DNA of 64,000 nucleotides from assembly GCA_963712835.1 (NCBI GenBank), contig CAVQJJ010000011.1:1-64000 (forward strand). The letters run 5' to 3'. The notes below the pieces were generated by a model. The model did no database searches and was not told where the DNA came from. It was given only the letters and a program-made list of their open reading frames with translations. Both the position numbers and the translations under genes were made by a program. Shown piece by piece: positions 16,323-24,133 of this stretch (within the stretch, counting starts at the first letter, position 1; each line of letters starts with the position of its first letter). This stretch comes from DATARH01 sp963712835. Lineage in GTDB: Bacteria; Pseudomonadota; Alphaproteobacteria; ATCC43930; CGMCC-115725.

Positions 16323-17087
16323 CTAAGCCCGCCTCCCCTTGCGCGCCAGGAAGTCCTTGAACCCGTCGCGCGGGTGGCCGGCGAGGAGCCAGGTGGCGCG
16401 CGCCTCGTCCTCGAAATCATAGCGTTCTTTCAAGGACATGCCGGCGCCCTCGTGCAACAGGCGCTTCAGCCCCTGCACCATGCGCGCGTCGTTCTTGGCG
16501 ATCGACTGCGCCAGCTCGATCGCGCTCTCGCGCAACTTGGCCGAGGGCACGATCATGTTGAGGAGCCCGATGCGCTCGGCTTCCTCGGCATGCACGACCC
16601 GGCCGGTGTAGAGCAGTTCCTTGGCCTTGGGCCAACCGACCAGCATCGGCAACGACCAGCTCGAATTGACCCGGCCGTAGCTAGCCGCCAGGAAGCGGAA
16701 TTGCGATTTCTCGCAGCCGATCCGAAGATCGAGCGATGACGACAACAGCGCCGCGCCGCCATAGGCAAGGCCATTGATCGCGCCGATCAGCGGCTTGGCA
16801 TAATTGGCGATATGCCAGGAAATCTCGCCGCGGCGCGCCTGACGCTGGGCCAGCGCCTCCGCCGGCATGTCCGCCATTTCATGGATATCGGCGCCGGCTG
16901 AAAAGGCGCGGTCACCGGCGCCGGTGATGATGACGGCCTTGATCTCGTCATCCTCCTCCCAGCCGGTCAGCGCGTCGTCCAATTCGCTCACCAGGCCGAA
17001 AGAGAGCGCGTTGAGCTTGTCCGGACGGTTCAGGGTGACAAACCCGACCCCGTCGAGCCGCTCGGCGATGATGAATTCGTATGCCAT
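16323..17087 (-). CDS. Crotonase-fold protein lacking both catalytic glutamates
   Basis: The protein of 254 residues is an enoyl-CoA hydratase/isomerase superfamily member. AFSAGADIHEM gives the first oxyanion-hole motif and GLAYGGAALLSSSLDLRIG the second. Compared with rat crotonase, Glu144 (GGGCEL) is replaced by Leu and Glu164 (GQPEI) by Ala, so ordinary enoyl-CoA hydration is unlikely. Isomerase, hydrolase, C-C lyase or decarboxylase activity is possible. The start is ATG 17087; the frame stays open far upstream only as a shadow of the lyase gene. It is transcribed towards the aromatic operon and divergently from the lyase at 17163. A CoA-transferase lies 1.7 kb away. Confidence 0.88.
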   Translation of the reverse strand: MAYEFIIAERLDGVGFVTLNRPDKLNALSFGLVSELDDALTGWEEDDEIKAVIITGAGDRAFSAGADIHEMADMPAEALAQRQARRGEISWHIANYAKPLIGAINGLAYGGAALLSSSLDLRIGCEKSQFRFLAASYGRVNSSWSLPMLVGWPKAKELLYTGRVVHAEEAERIGLLNMIVPSAKLRESAIELAQSIAKNDARMVQGLKRLLHEGAGMSLKERYDFEDEARATWLLAGHPRDGFKDFLARKGRRA

Positions 17088-17162
17088 ATCGGGCGCTCCT
17101 TCCCTCGCACTGCCGCGGATCGATAGTATCAGCCTCAGATTTCCGCGCCAGGGAGGCAGATA

Positions 17163-17993
17163 ATGCGCACTCAGGCCGAAAAGGCGGCGAAATTCCGCGA
17201 GCTGCACGAGCGGCCGGGCTGCTTCATCATTCCCAACCCGTGGGACGTGGGCACGGCGCGGCTTCTGGCGTCGCTCGGTTTCGAGGCGCTGGCGACCACG
17301 AGCCTCGGCCTCGCCAACATCCACGGGCGCGGCTGGGTCAGCGCCGACGAGATCATCGAGAACGCCCGGATGATCGCCAACGCCACCGATCTGCCGACCA
17401 ATGGTGACCTCGAAAATTGCGGCGCCGACCTGCCGGATGAAGCCGCCAAGCTGATCCCACGCGCCGGCGAAGCGGGGCTGGCGGGCGGGTCGATCGAGGA
17501 TTTCACCGGCGACCGCGCCAACCCGATCTACGGCTTCAACCTCGCGGTCGAGCGGGTCCACGCGGCGGTCGAGGCAGCGAAAAAGCTGGCCATTCCGTTC
17601 ACGCTGACCGCGCGCGCCGAGCAGCTGATCCACGGCAGCACCGATCTCGACGCGACGATCCTCCGGCTTCAGGCCTTCGAGCAGGCCGGCGCCGACGTGC
17701 TCTATGCGCCGGGGCTGCGCACGCTCGAACAGATCCGCACGGTCGTGTCGTCGGTGTCGAAGCCGGTCAATGTGGTGATGACCCATGCCGACCCGTCGAT
17801 CACCCGCGATCAACTCGCCGAGATCGGCGTCAAACGCATCAGCATCGGCGGCAGCGGCTCGCGCTTCGCGCTCAACGCGTTCATGGGCGCGGCGCGCGAA
17901 ATGGCGGAGCGCGGCACTTTCACCTTTGTCGGCGAAAACCCGCCGTGGAAGGAGCTGCTCGACAGCTTCGCCAAAGGCGCGGGCAAACCATGA
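17163..17993 (+). CDS. PEP-mutase/isocitrate-lyase superfamily protein
   Basis: The 276-residue protein is a TIM-barrel of the isocitrate lyase/phosphoenolpyruvate mutase superfamily. It has IPNPWDVGTARLLASLGFEA, ALATTSLGLANIHGRGW, the metal-site strand LPTNGDLENCG, GGSIEDFTGDRANPIYG and TLTARAEQLIHG. These match the oxaloacetate decarboxylase or 2-methylisocitrate lyase-like branch, which cleaves C-C bonds in 2-oxo or hydroxy diacids with Mg. The Cys loop of true isocitrate lyase (KKCGH) is absent. The start ATG 17163 has GGGAGGC ahead. It is divergent from the crotonase-like gene with 75 bases between them. A role in processing the final pathway products is plausible. Confidence 0.88.
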   Translation: MRTQAEKAAKFRELHERPGCFIIPNPWDVGTARLLASLGFEALATTSLGLANIHGRGWVSADEIIENARMIANATDLPTNGDLENCGADLPDEAAKLIPRAGEAGLAGGSIEDFTGDRANPIYGFNLAVERVHAAVEAAKKLAIPFTLTARAEQLIHGSTDLDATILRLQAFEQAGADVLYAPGLRTLEQIRTVVSSVSKPVNVVMTHADPSITRDQLAEIGVKRISIGGSGSRFALNAFMGAAREMAERGTFTFVGENPPWKELLDSFAKGAGKP

Positions 17994-18078
17994 GTGAAAG
18001 GTCAGCTTGCAGTGGCACCATGATAACAATAGTTTTTGATTTCAGCATTGCCGACTCAAAAGATATGCTCGCCGCAGC

Positions 18079-18417
18079 ATGACCGAAGAACAATTGAAGC
18101 TCGCGCTCAGCTACGCTGCGGATGCTCGAAAAACCGAAATAGCACTACTATGGTCGCGTTCATTATATTTTTGGGGATTTATCACGGTCGCTCTCGGCGG
18201 TTATGGGGCGGCTTTAAATTATGAACATTATACTTACGCCTGCTTAGCTGCCTGTGTAGGCATTTTACTAAGTTTATGCTGGACGCTTGCTAATCGGAGC
18301 GGAAAATATTGGCAAGCGGTCTGGGAATGGACTGCCGAGAGATTTTCTGAACAGATATTCGATAATAACCTCTTTACATCTTATCAGCAGGCGACCGTCA
18401 ATACTGCAGAGTGGTGA
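18079..18417 (+). CDS. Small membrane protein, RipA-like
   Basis: The 112-residue protein has two membrane segments (near 26-46 and 51-69) and a basic/aromatic C-terminal tail (ANRSGKYWQAVWEWTAERFS). The shape recalls the RipA-type octameric membrane family and other small two-helix proteins, but this is a weak match. Codon use is AT-richer than all flanking genes, and the intergenic sequence around it is also AT-rich, pointing to recent acquisition. It lies between the lyase gene and the CoA-transferase gene of the catabolic cluster. Function unknown. Confidence 0.65.
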   Translation: MTEEQLKLALSYAADARKTEIALLWSRSLYFWGFITVALGGYGAALNYEHYTYACLAACVGILLSLCWTLANRSGKYWQAVWEWTAERFSEQIFDNNLFTSYQQATVNTAEW

Positions 18418-18450
18418 GGGCCGAAACGTTATTCGCCATCCAAGCTTGCT

Positions 18451-18681
18451 ATGGCAGTAAGTGATTTATTGGTTGTCGTCTGGTGCTTGCTGTTTGTAGG
18501 TGCCGTAGCGCAAGACGACCACTGGATACTTGACTGTGTGATGGCAATCGTAACCATCCTTTACGGTGCGCACGTAATGCGTGCATGCCGGTCCGGGGAG
18601 GCGCCGAGCTGGCGTCGCGTGATTTCAGAGGCACGCCGGAGACTCGCGTCCTTTCGGCGCCCATCCTCAGCAGATTTTTAA
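18451..18681 (+). CDS. Hypothetical small membrane protein
   Basis: The 76-residue frame starts at ATG 18451, 33 bases after the preceding small membrane gene, and ends at TAA 18681. It has one hydrophobic N-terminal segment (LLVVVWCLLFVGAVAQ), a second (WILDCVMAIVTILYGAHVMR) and an Arg-rich C-terminus. No family is recognised. Placement beside another small low-GC membrane gene suggests a two-gene insert. Whether it is expressed is uncertain. Confidence 0.4.
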   Translation: MAVSDLLVVVWCLLFVGAVAQDDHWILDCVMAIVTILYGAHVMRACRSGEAPSWRRVISEARRRLASFRRPSSADF

Positions 18682-18803
18682 GTGTCCTTTGAGAACTGCG
18701 AAGCGGTCGTCTCTAAGGGACGCGCTGACAGCCATCCATCGGCATTTGCTTCCATCGTTACGGGGCGCAATATAGGCGTCACATCGATCCGGGGAGGAAG
18801 ACA

Positions 18804-19955
18804 ATGGCGGGATCGCTCGAAGGCGTTCGGGTGCTCGAACTGGCGCGCTACCAGGCGGGTCCGCGCGGCGGCATGATCATGTCCGACCTCGGCGCCGAGG
18901 TGATCAAGATCGAGAAATTGGGCGGCGAGGAAACCCGCAAATCCGAGCCGCTGGTGCGCGGCCAAAGCGTCTATTTCTCGGTCTACAACCGCGGCAAGAA
19001 AAGCCTCTGCCTCGATCTGCGCACCGACAAGGGCAAGGAAATCTTCACCGGCCTCGTCAAGACCGCCGATGTCGTGCTGGAGAACTTCCGGCCCGGCACG
19101 ATGGCGAAGATGGGCTTCGCCTACGACGACCTCTGCAAGATCAAGCCGGACATCATCCTCACCTCGGTCTCGGCCTACGGCCAGTATGGGCCCTACCGCG
19201 AGCGGCCGGGCTTCGACCCGCTCGGCCAGGCGATGAGCGGGCTGATGGACCTCACCGGCAAGCCGGTCGGGAAGCCACTCGGCGCCGCGACCTCGCTGGT
19301 CGACCGCTACACCTCGCTGCACGCGACGATCGGCACGCTCGCCGCGTTGCACCACCGCGACAAGACCGGGCAGGGCCAGCTCGTCGATTGCTGCCTGATG
19401 GATTCGGCGCTGACCATGGTCGAAATCCCGACCTCGTACTATCTCGCGACCGGGCAGGAAGGCGGTGAGGCCGGGCGGCCGCCGTACAAGGCGAAGGACG
19501 GCTATGTGGTGATCTCGGCTTCGGGCCGGGCGATGGCGACGCGGCTGATCCAGATCGCCACCGGCGACCCGAATGCGAGCGCCGCCGGATACACCAGCCG
19601 GGTCGGTCAGGACGACCCGCGCAAGGTCGCGGTCGGCAAATGGTGCGCCGAGAACACCGTCGACCACATCGTCAAGACGCTGCTCGAAGCGGAAATCCCG
19701 GTGGCGCCGGTCAAGAGCATCCCGCAGGTCGCGGTCGACCCGCATCTCTGGGAGCGCGAGATGCTGGTCAAGATGCCCGACGCCGTTGCCGGCGAGATGT
19801 ACCTCCCCGGCGCGACGATCAAGATGTCGAAGACCCCCGGCCGGGTCGGACATGTACCGACGCCGGGCGAACACACCGACGCGGTGCTGTCGGCGATTTT
19901 GGGCTATGACGCCGCGAAACTGGCGACACTGCGCGCGGAGCAGGTGATCGGGTGA
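18804..19955 (+). CDS. CaiB/BaiF family (type III) CoA-transferase
   Basis: The 383-residue protein is a family III acyl-CoA transferase. It has LEGVRVLELARYQAGPRGG, MSDLGAEVIKIEKLGGEETR, VYNRGKKSLCLDLRTDKGK, LKTADVVLENFRPGTMAKMG-type strand, and RPGFDPLGQAMSGLMDLTG with the catalytic Asp near residue 137. These enzymes move CoA between carboxylic acids without ATP. The start ATG 18804 has GGGGAGGAAGAC ahead. The next gene overlaps its stop as GTGA. With the crotonase-like and lyase genes it suggests CoA-activation of a pathway acid. The donor and acceptor are not determined by sequence. Confidence 0.93.
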   Translation: MAGSLEGVRVLELARYQAGPRGGMIMSDLGAEVIKIEKLGGEETRKSEPLVRGQSVYFSVYNRGKKSLCLDLRTDKGKEIFTGLVKTADVVLENFRPGTMAKMGFAYDDLCKIKPDIILTSVSAYGQYGPYRERPGFDPLGQAMSGLMDLTGKPVGKPLGAATSLVDRYTSLHATIGTLAALHHRDKTGQGQLVDCCLMDSALTMVEIPTSYYLATGQEGGEAGRPPYKAKDGYVVISASGRAMATRLIQIATGDPNASAAGYTSRVGQDDPRKVAVGKWCAENTVDHIVKTLLEAEIPVAPVKSIPQVAVDPHLWEREMLVKMPDAVAGEMYLPGATIKMSKTPGRVGHVPTPGEHTDAVLSAILGYDAAKLATLRAEQVIG

Positions 19956-20581
19956 CCGTCTCCCGCACCATCACCCTCTACACCGACTATAAGAGCCCCT
20001 ACGCCTATTTGGCGAAGGACCCGGCCTATGCGCTGGCGCGCGATTTTGGCGTCAAGCTCGACGTGCTGCCCTATGTGCTGAACATCCCGGATTTTCTCGG
20101 CTCGGCGCGGCTCGACGACAAGGGCAACGTGGTCGAGGAAAACCGCACCGCGCATCAATGGCGGCGGGTCAAATACAGCTACATGGATTGCCGGCGGCAG
20201 GCGCGGAAGCGCGGGCTCACGATCCGCGGCACGACAAAGATCTGGGACACGGTGCTCGCCGCCTGCGGCATGCTGTGGGCGAAGCGGCAGGGGGATGCGG
20301 TGTTCCGCGCCTATCACGACCGCACCTCCGAGCGTTTCTGGAAGCGCGAACTCGACATCGAGGACTTCGCCGTGGTGACGGCGGTGCTGGCCGAGGCCGG
20401 CGCCGACACCGGCGGCTTCGCGGCCTATACCGCCGCCGAAGGCCCGGCGGAGATCAGCCGCATCCGGCTTGACGCCGAGGCGGCCGGCGTCTTCGGCACG
20501 CCAACCTTTGTGATCGACGGCGAGCTGTTCTGGGGCGGCGAGCACATCCCCGACATCCGGGACATGCTGGCACACGGGTGA
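19952..20581 (+). CDS. DsbA-fold HCCA-isomerase/GST-kappa-like protein
   Basis: The 209-residue protein begins TITLYTDYKSPYAYLAKDPA, the Ser-Pro-Tyr signature of 2-hydroxychromene-2-carboxylate isomerase and kappa-class glutathione transferases; the Cys-x-x-Cys of DsbA is absent. The typical VFGTPTFVIDGELFWGGE end is present with its cis-Pro. Start is GTG 19952, overlapping the CoA-transferase stop. HCCA isomerase works in naphthalene and related ring degradation, but many members of this fold have other isomerase or thiol roles. Its coupling to the CoA-transferase and neighbourhood of oxygenases suggests a catabolic isomerase. Confidence 0.85.
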   Translation: MTVSRTITLYTDYKSPYAYLAKDPAYALARDFGVKLDVLPYVLNIPDFLGSARLDDKGNVVEENRTAHQWRRVKYSYMDCRRQARKRGLTIRGTTKIWDTVLAACGMLWAKRQGDAVFRAYHDRTSERFWKRELDIEDFAVVTAVLAEAGADTGGFAAYTAAEGPAEISRIRLDAEAAGVFGTPTFVIDGELFWGGEHIPDIRDMLAHG

Positions 20582-20838
20582 AGACCGCCCTCACCGCGAC
20601 ACCGGCGTTCTGAAACTCGCCGTTTAAGCGAAGCACCTGCCGACAGGCGCCCGCCAGTCCCGCACATGCTCTGGCGGACACACGGCCTAAGGCTGCGGCT
20701 CGCTGTCACAGGCGATCCTCGGGGCTGGCAACCAAAGCGGCGATCTGGCGTTCGACCGGATGAACTCTTTCACGGGGTCGCGGAGAGCCGCGAAAGCGGC
20801 GATCGCTTCCAGGGGACAAGCTCACAACCCGGAATGCC

Positions 20839-21888
20839 ATGAAAATCGCCCAAGTCGCGCCGTTGATGGAGGCTGTTCCACCCAAGCTCTACGGCGGTAC
20901 GGAGCGCATCGTTTCGTACCTGACCGACCAGCTTGTGGAACTCGGCCATGAGGTTACCCTATTCGCCAGCGGCGACAGCCTGACAAAGGCGATGCTAGAG
21001 CCGGTTTGGCCCTGCGCGCTGCGCCTCGATAGCTCGATGCGCGACTATCTGGCGCCGCATATCGTGATGCTGGAGCAGGTCGCGCGGCGGGCCGATGAGT
21101 TCGACATCATCCACCTGCACCTCGACTATCTCGGCTACCCGATGCTGCGGCGGACGGGGACGCCGTTTATGGCGACGCTTCACGGCCGGCTGGATTTGCC
21201 GGAGCTGAAGCCGCTCTACGCCGCCTTCGACGACGTGCCCGTCGTCTCGATCTCCGATTCACAGCGCGAGCCGTTGCCGCAACCGGCCTACGCCGCGACG
21301 GTGCATCACGGCATCCCGACAAGGTTGCTGCTGCCCGGTTTCGGCGCGGGCGGATATTTGGCGTTTCTCGGTCGGATTTCGCCAGAAAAAGCGCCGGACG
21401 CCGCGATCCGCATTGCCGCGGCGGCCGGAATGCCGCTCAAGATCGCGGCCAAGGTCGACAATGTCGACAAGCAGTATTTCGCCGAACGCATCGAGCCAAT
21501 GCTCGACGCCGCGCATGTCGAGTTCATCGGCGAGATTGGCGATGACCAGAAGAGCGAGTTTCTCGGCAACGCGGCGGGATTGCTGTTTCCCATCGCATGG
21601 CGCGAGCCGTTCGGGCTCGCCATGATCGAGGCGATGGCTTGCGGCACGCCGGTCGTCGCGTTCCGCAACGGCTCGGTGCCGGAGGTGATCGACGAGGGCG
21701 TGACCGGCTTTATCGTTAACAATGAGGAAGAAGCCGCAGCAGCCGTGCATCGACTGCGCGGACTTGATCGGGGGCGCATCCGCCGCGTGTTCGAAGAGCG
21801 CTTTACCGCTCGCCGCATGGCCGAGGACTACGTCAACATCTATCGCCGGCTGATCGCGCGCGACCAGCCGTTGCGGCAAGCCGTCTGA
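20839..21888 (+). CDS. GT4-type glycosyltransferase
   Basis: The 349-residue protein is a GT-B glycosyltransferase of family 4. KIAQVAPLMEAVPPKLYGGT is the N-terminal donor-loop segment, VTLFASGDS and TLHGRLDLPELKPL follow, and LAFLGRISPEKAPDAAIRI opens the C-terminal domain, with the nucleotide-sugar motif EPFGLAMIEAMACGTPVVAF near residues 255-275. Many members with this start are small sugar-transferases of unknown acceptor. The following debranching-type gene begins seven bases after the stop, so the two form an operon with the ABC exporter. Acceptor and donor sugars are not determined. Confidence 0.93.
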   Translation: MKIAQVAPLMEAVPPKLYGGTERIVSYLTDQLVELGHEVTLFASGDSLTKAMLEPVWPCALRLDSSMRDYLAPHIVMLEQVARRADEFDIIHLHLDYLGYPMLRRTGTPFMATLHGRLDLPELKPLYAAFDDVPVVSISDSQREPLPQPAYAATVHHGIPTRLLLPGFGAGGYLAFLGRISPEKAPDAAIRIAAAAGMPLKIAAKVDNVDKQYFAERIEPMLDAAHVEFIGEIGDDQKSEFLGNAAGLLFPIAWREPFGLAMIEAMACGTPVVAFRNGSVPEVIDEGVTGFIVNNEEEAAAAVHRLRGLDRGRIRRVFEERFTARRMAEDYVNIYRRLIARDQPLRQAV

Positions 21889-21894
21889 CGATCG

Positions 21895-24075
21895 ATGTCG
21901 ATGCTGGGCGGCCCGGCGGGCGAGAGCGGCGGCGTCTCGTCTTTCTATATTCCGGTGACCGCCAGCACCGCCGGAGATGGCCGGCACGTGCTGAAGAACG
22001 CCAACAGCTTCGCCGTGTTTGACGAATTGGGCCAGATCCAGGCTGCCGGTCCGGCGGCCGAGGGGCTGTTCTTCGAAGACACGCGCTACCTCTCGCGGCT
22101 GGCGATGGCGATCAACGGCGAGCGACCGCTGCTGCTGTCGTCGACCGTGACCGAGGGCAACACGATGCTCTCGGTCGATCTCGCAAACCCGGAGACGGAA
22201 GGTCACGGGCGCCCAAGCCTCGCGCCGGCGTCGATCCACGTCTTCAACGAAATCGCGCTCGGCAGCGAGGCGCTCTTCGGCAGCGTCAACGTCCGCAATT
22301 ATGGGCGCGAGCGCGCGGAATTCGAACTGACGGTCGAGCTCGACGCCGATTTCGTCGACATGTTCGAGGTGCGCGGCACGCATCGGAAACGGCGCGGGGT
22401 CGTCGCTCCGGTGCAGCTGGAGCCGGCGGGCCCGGTCTTCGCCTATCGCGGGCTCGACGACGTGACGCGGCGCAGCATTGTCGCCTGGGAACCTAAGCCC
22501 CGTTCGGTGGGCGGCTGCGCGCATTGGGAGCTCAGCCTGGCGCCCGGCGGAAGCTGGAGCGCGCAGCTCGCGGTCCATTGCGAGCGCGACGACCGGCCGG
22601 CACGGCACAGATCGCGGAACGAAAGCCGAGCGGCGGAAGCGGCCTGGAGCGCCGAACGCCAGAGCCGAGTCACCGGGGTCACCACCAGCAACGCCACATT
22701 CGATGACTGGCTGCGCTGCTCGCGCGGCGATCTCGACATGCTGGCGACGCGGACGCCCGAAGGGCTCTACCCCTATGCCGGCGTGCCGTGGTTCTCGACC
22801 GCTTTCGGCCGCGACGGGCTGATTACCGCGCTCGAGAGCCTGTGGATCGATCCCGACCTCGCCGCCGGCACTTTGCGGTTTCTCGCCGCCAACCAGGCGA
22901 CCACGGTCGATCCCAAGGCCGACGCGGAACCGGGCAAGATCCTGCACGAGACGCGGCTGGGCGAGATGGCCGCGCTGGGCGAGGTGCCATTCGGCCGCTA
23001 TTACGGTACGGTCGATGCGACCTTGCTCTTCGTCATGCTCGCAGCCGCCTATTACGAGCGGACCGACGAGCGCGGTCTCGTCGCCGAGCTTTGGCCGCAT
23101 ATCGAGGCCGCGCTCTCCTGGATGGACACCTACGGCGATATCGACGGCGACGGCTTTATCGAATACCAGCGCAAGTCGCATGGCGGGCTCGATAACCAGG
23201 GCTGGAAGGACAGCAGCGATGCGATCTTCCACGCCGACGGAGCCCTCGCGGCCGGGCCGATCGCGCTTGCCGAGGTGCAGGCCTATGCCTATGGCGCCTA
23301 TACCGGCGCCGCGGCGCTCGCGTCGGCGCTCGATAAAGCGAGCCGAGCGGACGAGCTGACCGCGAAAGCGGAAGGGCTGAGAGACCGGTTCGACGCAGCC
23401 TTCTGGGTGGACGAGCTGGGCACTTACGCGCTGGCGCTCGACGGCGCCAAGCGGCCGCTGCGGGTCGTGTCGTCCAACGCCGGGCATGCCTTGTTCGCGG
23501 GAATTGCGCGACCGGACCGCGCGTCGCGGGTGGCCGAGACGCTGCTGTCGTCAGCGTCCTACTCGGGCTGGGGCATCCGCACGATCGCCACGGGCGAAGC
23601 GCGGTACAATCCGATGTCATATCATAACGGTTCGGTATGGCCGCACGACAACGCGCTGATCGCACTTGGTTTTGCGCGCTACGGGCTCAAAGATCCGGCG
23701 CTGCGCGTGCTGGACGGTCTGTTCGGCGCGGCTCAGGGCTTTGCGCTCAAGCGCATGCCCGAATTGTTCTGCGGGTTTCCGCGGCGCAGCAATGCCGGCC
23801 CGACCGCGTACCCGCTCGCCTGCGCGCCGCAAGCCTGGTCCGCGGCCTCAGTCTACGCACTGCTCGCCTCGGTGCTCGGCATCTCGTTCGTGCCGAGCCA
23901 GCAGCAAATTCGGTTTTTCCGTCCGGCGTTGCCGCCCTGGCTGTCGGAGGTGCGTCTGACCAACCTGCGGCTGGGCGAAGCGTCTAGCGACCTCGTGCTG
24001 CGGCGCGACGGCAGCGCCGTGTCGAGCGACGTGACACGCCGCGACGGGCCGATCGAGATCGTCGTTGCCTACTGA
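21895..24075 (+). CDS. Amylo-alpha-1,6-glucosidase (glycogen debranching type)
   Basis: The 726-residue protein combines an N-terminal GDE-bis beta domain (about 30-270, with FDELGQIQAAGPAAEGLFFE, EDTRYLSRLAMAINGERPLL) and a C-terminal alpha/alpha-barrel (about 275-700). The barrel carries the marks PWFSTAFGRDGLITALESLW, TYGDIDGDGFIEYQRKS, GWKDSSDAIFHADG and YHNGSVWPHDNALIALG. This is the family of glycogen-debranching amylo-alpha-1,6-glucosidases and related exo-glucosidases. Start is ATG 21895 (or ATG 21901). It follows a glycosyltransferase and precedes an ABC exporter. A different debranching enzyme is encoded at 47067-49064, so the two probably act on different glucans. Confidence 0.93.
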   Translation: MSMLGGPAGESGGVSSFYIPVTASTAGDGRHVLKNANSFAVFDELGQIQAAGPAAEGLFFEDTRYLSRLAMAINGERPLLLSSTVTEGNTMLSVDLANPETEGHGRPSLAPASIHVFNEIALGSEALFGSVNVRNYGRERAEFELTVELDADFVDMFEVRGTHRKRRGVVAPVQLEPAGPVFAYRGLDDVTRRSIVAWEPKPRSVGGCAHWELSLAPGGSWSAQLAVHCERDDRPARHRSRNESRAAEAAWSAERQSRVTGVTTSNATFDDWLRCSRGDLDMLATRTPEGLYPYAGVPWFSTAFGRDGLITALESLWIDPDLAAGTLRFLAANQATTVDPKADAEPGKILHETRLGEMAALGEVPFGRYYGTVDATLLFVMLAAAYYERTDERGLVAELWPHIEAALSWMDTYGDIDGDGFIEYQRKSHGGLDNQGWKDSSDAIFHADGALAAGPIALAEVQAYAYGAYTGAAALASALDKASRADELTAKAEGLRDRFDAAFWVDELGTYALALDGAKRPLRVVSSNAGHALFAGIARPDRASRVAETLLSSASYSGWGIRTIATGEARYNPMSYHNGSVWPHDNALIALGFARYGLKDPALRVLDGLFGAAQGFALKRMPELFCGFPRRSNAGPTAYPLACAPQAWSAASVYALLASVLGISFVPSQQQIRFFRPALPPWLSEVRLTNLRLGEASSDLVLRRDGSAVSSDVTRRDGPIEIVVAY

Positions 24076-24133
24076 ACGGCGGAGTCCGCGGCCGGGCGTC
24101 GCCGTTGCCAGATTCATATCGAAGGAATGATGT

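Noticed and set aside
17163..17993. True isocitrate lyase
   Set aside because: The catalytic Cys loop is absent and the length is about half that of isocitrate lyase; it fits the PEP-mutase/2-methylisocitrate-lyase-like branch.
17088..18029. N-terminal extension of the crotonase-like frame
   Set aside because: It is opposite the PEP-mutase-like gene and lacks crotonase motifs; ATG 17087 is followed directly by a typical crotonase N-terminus.
21259..23487. 742-codon minus frame opposite the glycosyltransferase and debranching genes
   Set aside because: GC-rich shadow of two well-supported plus-strand genes; no family motif and no ribosome-binding site.
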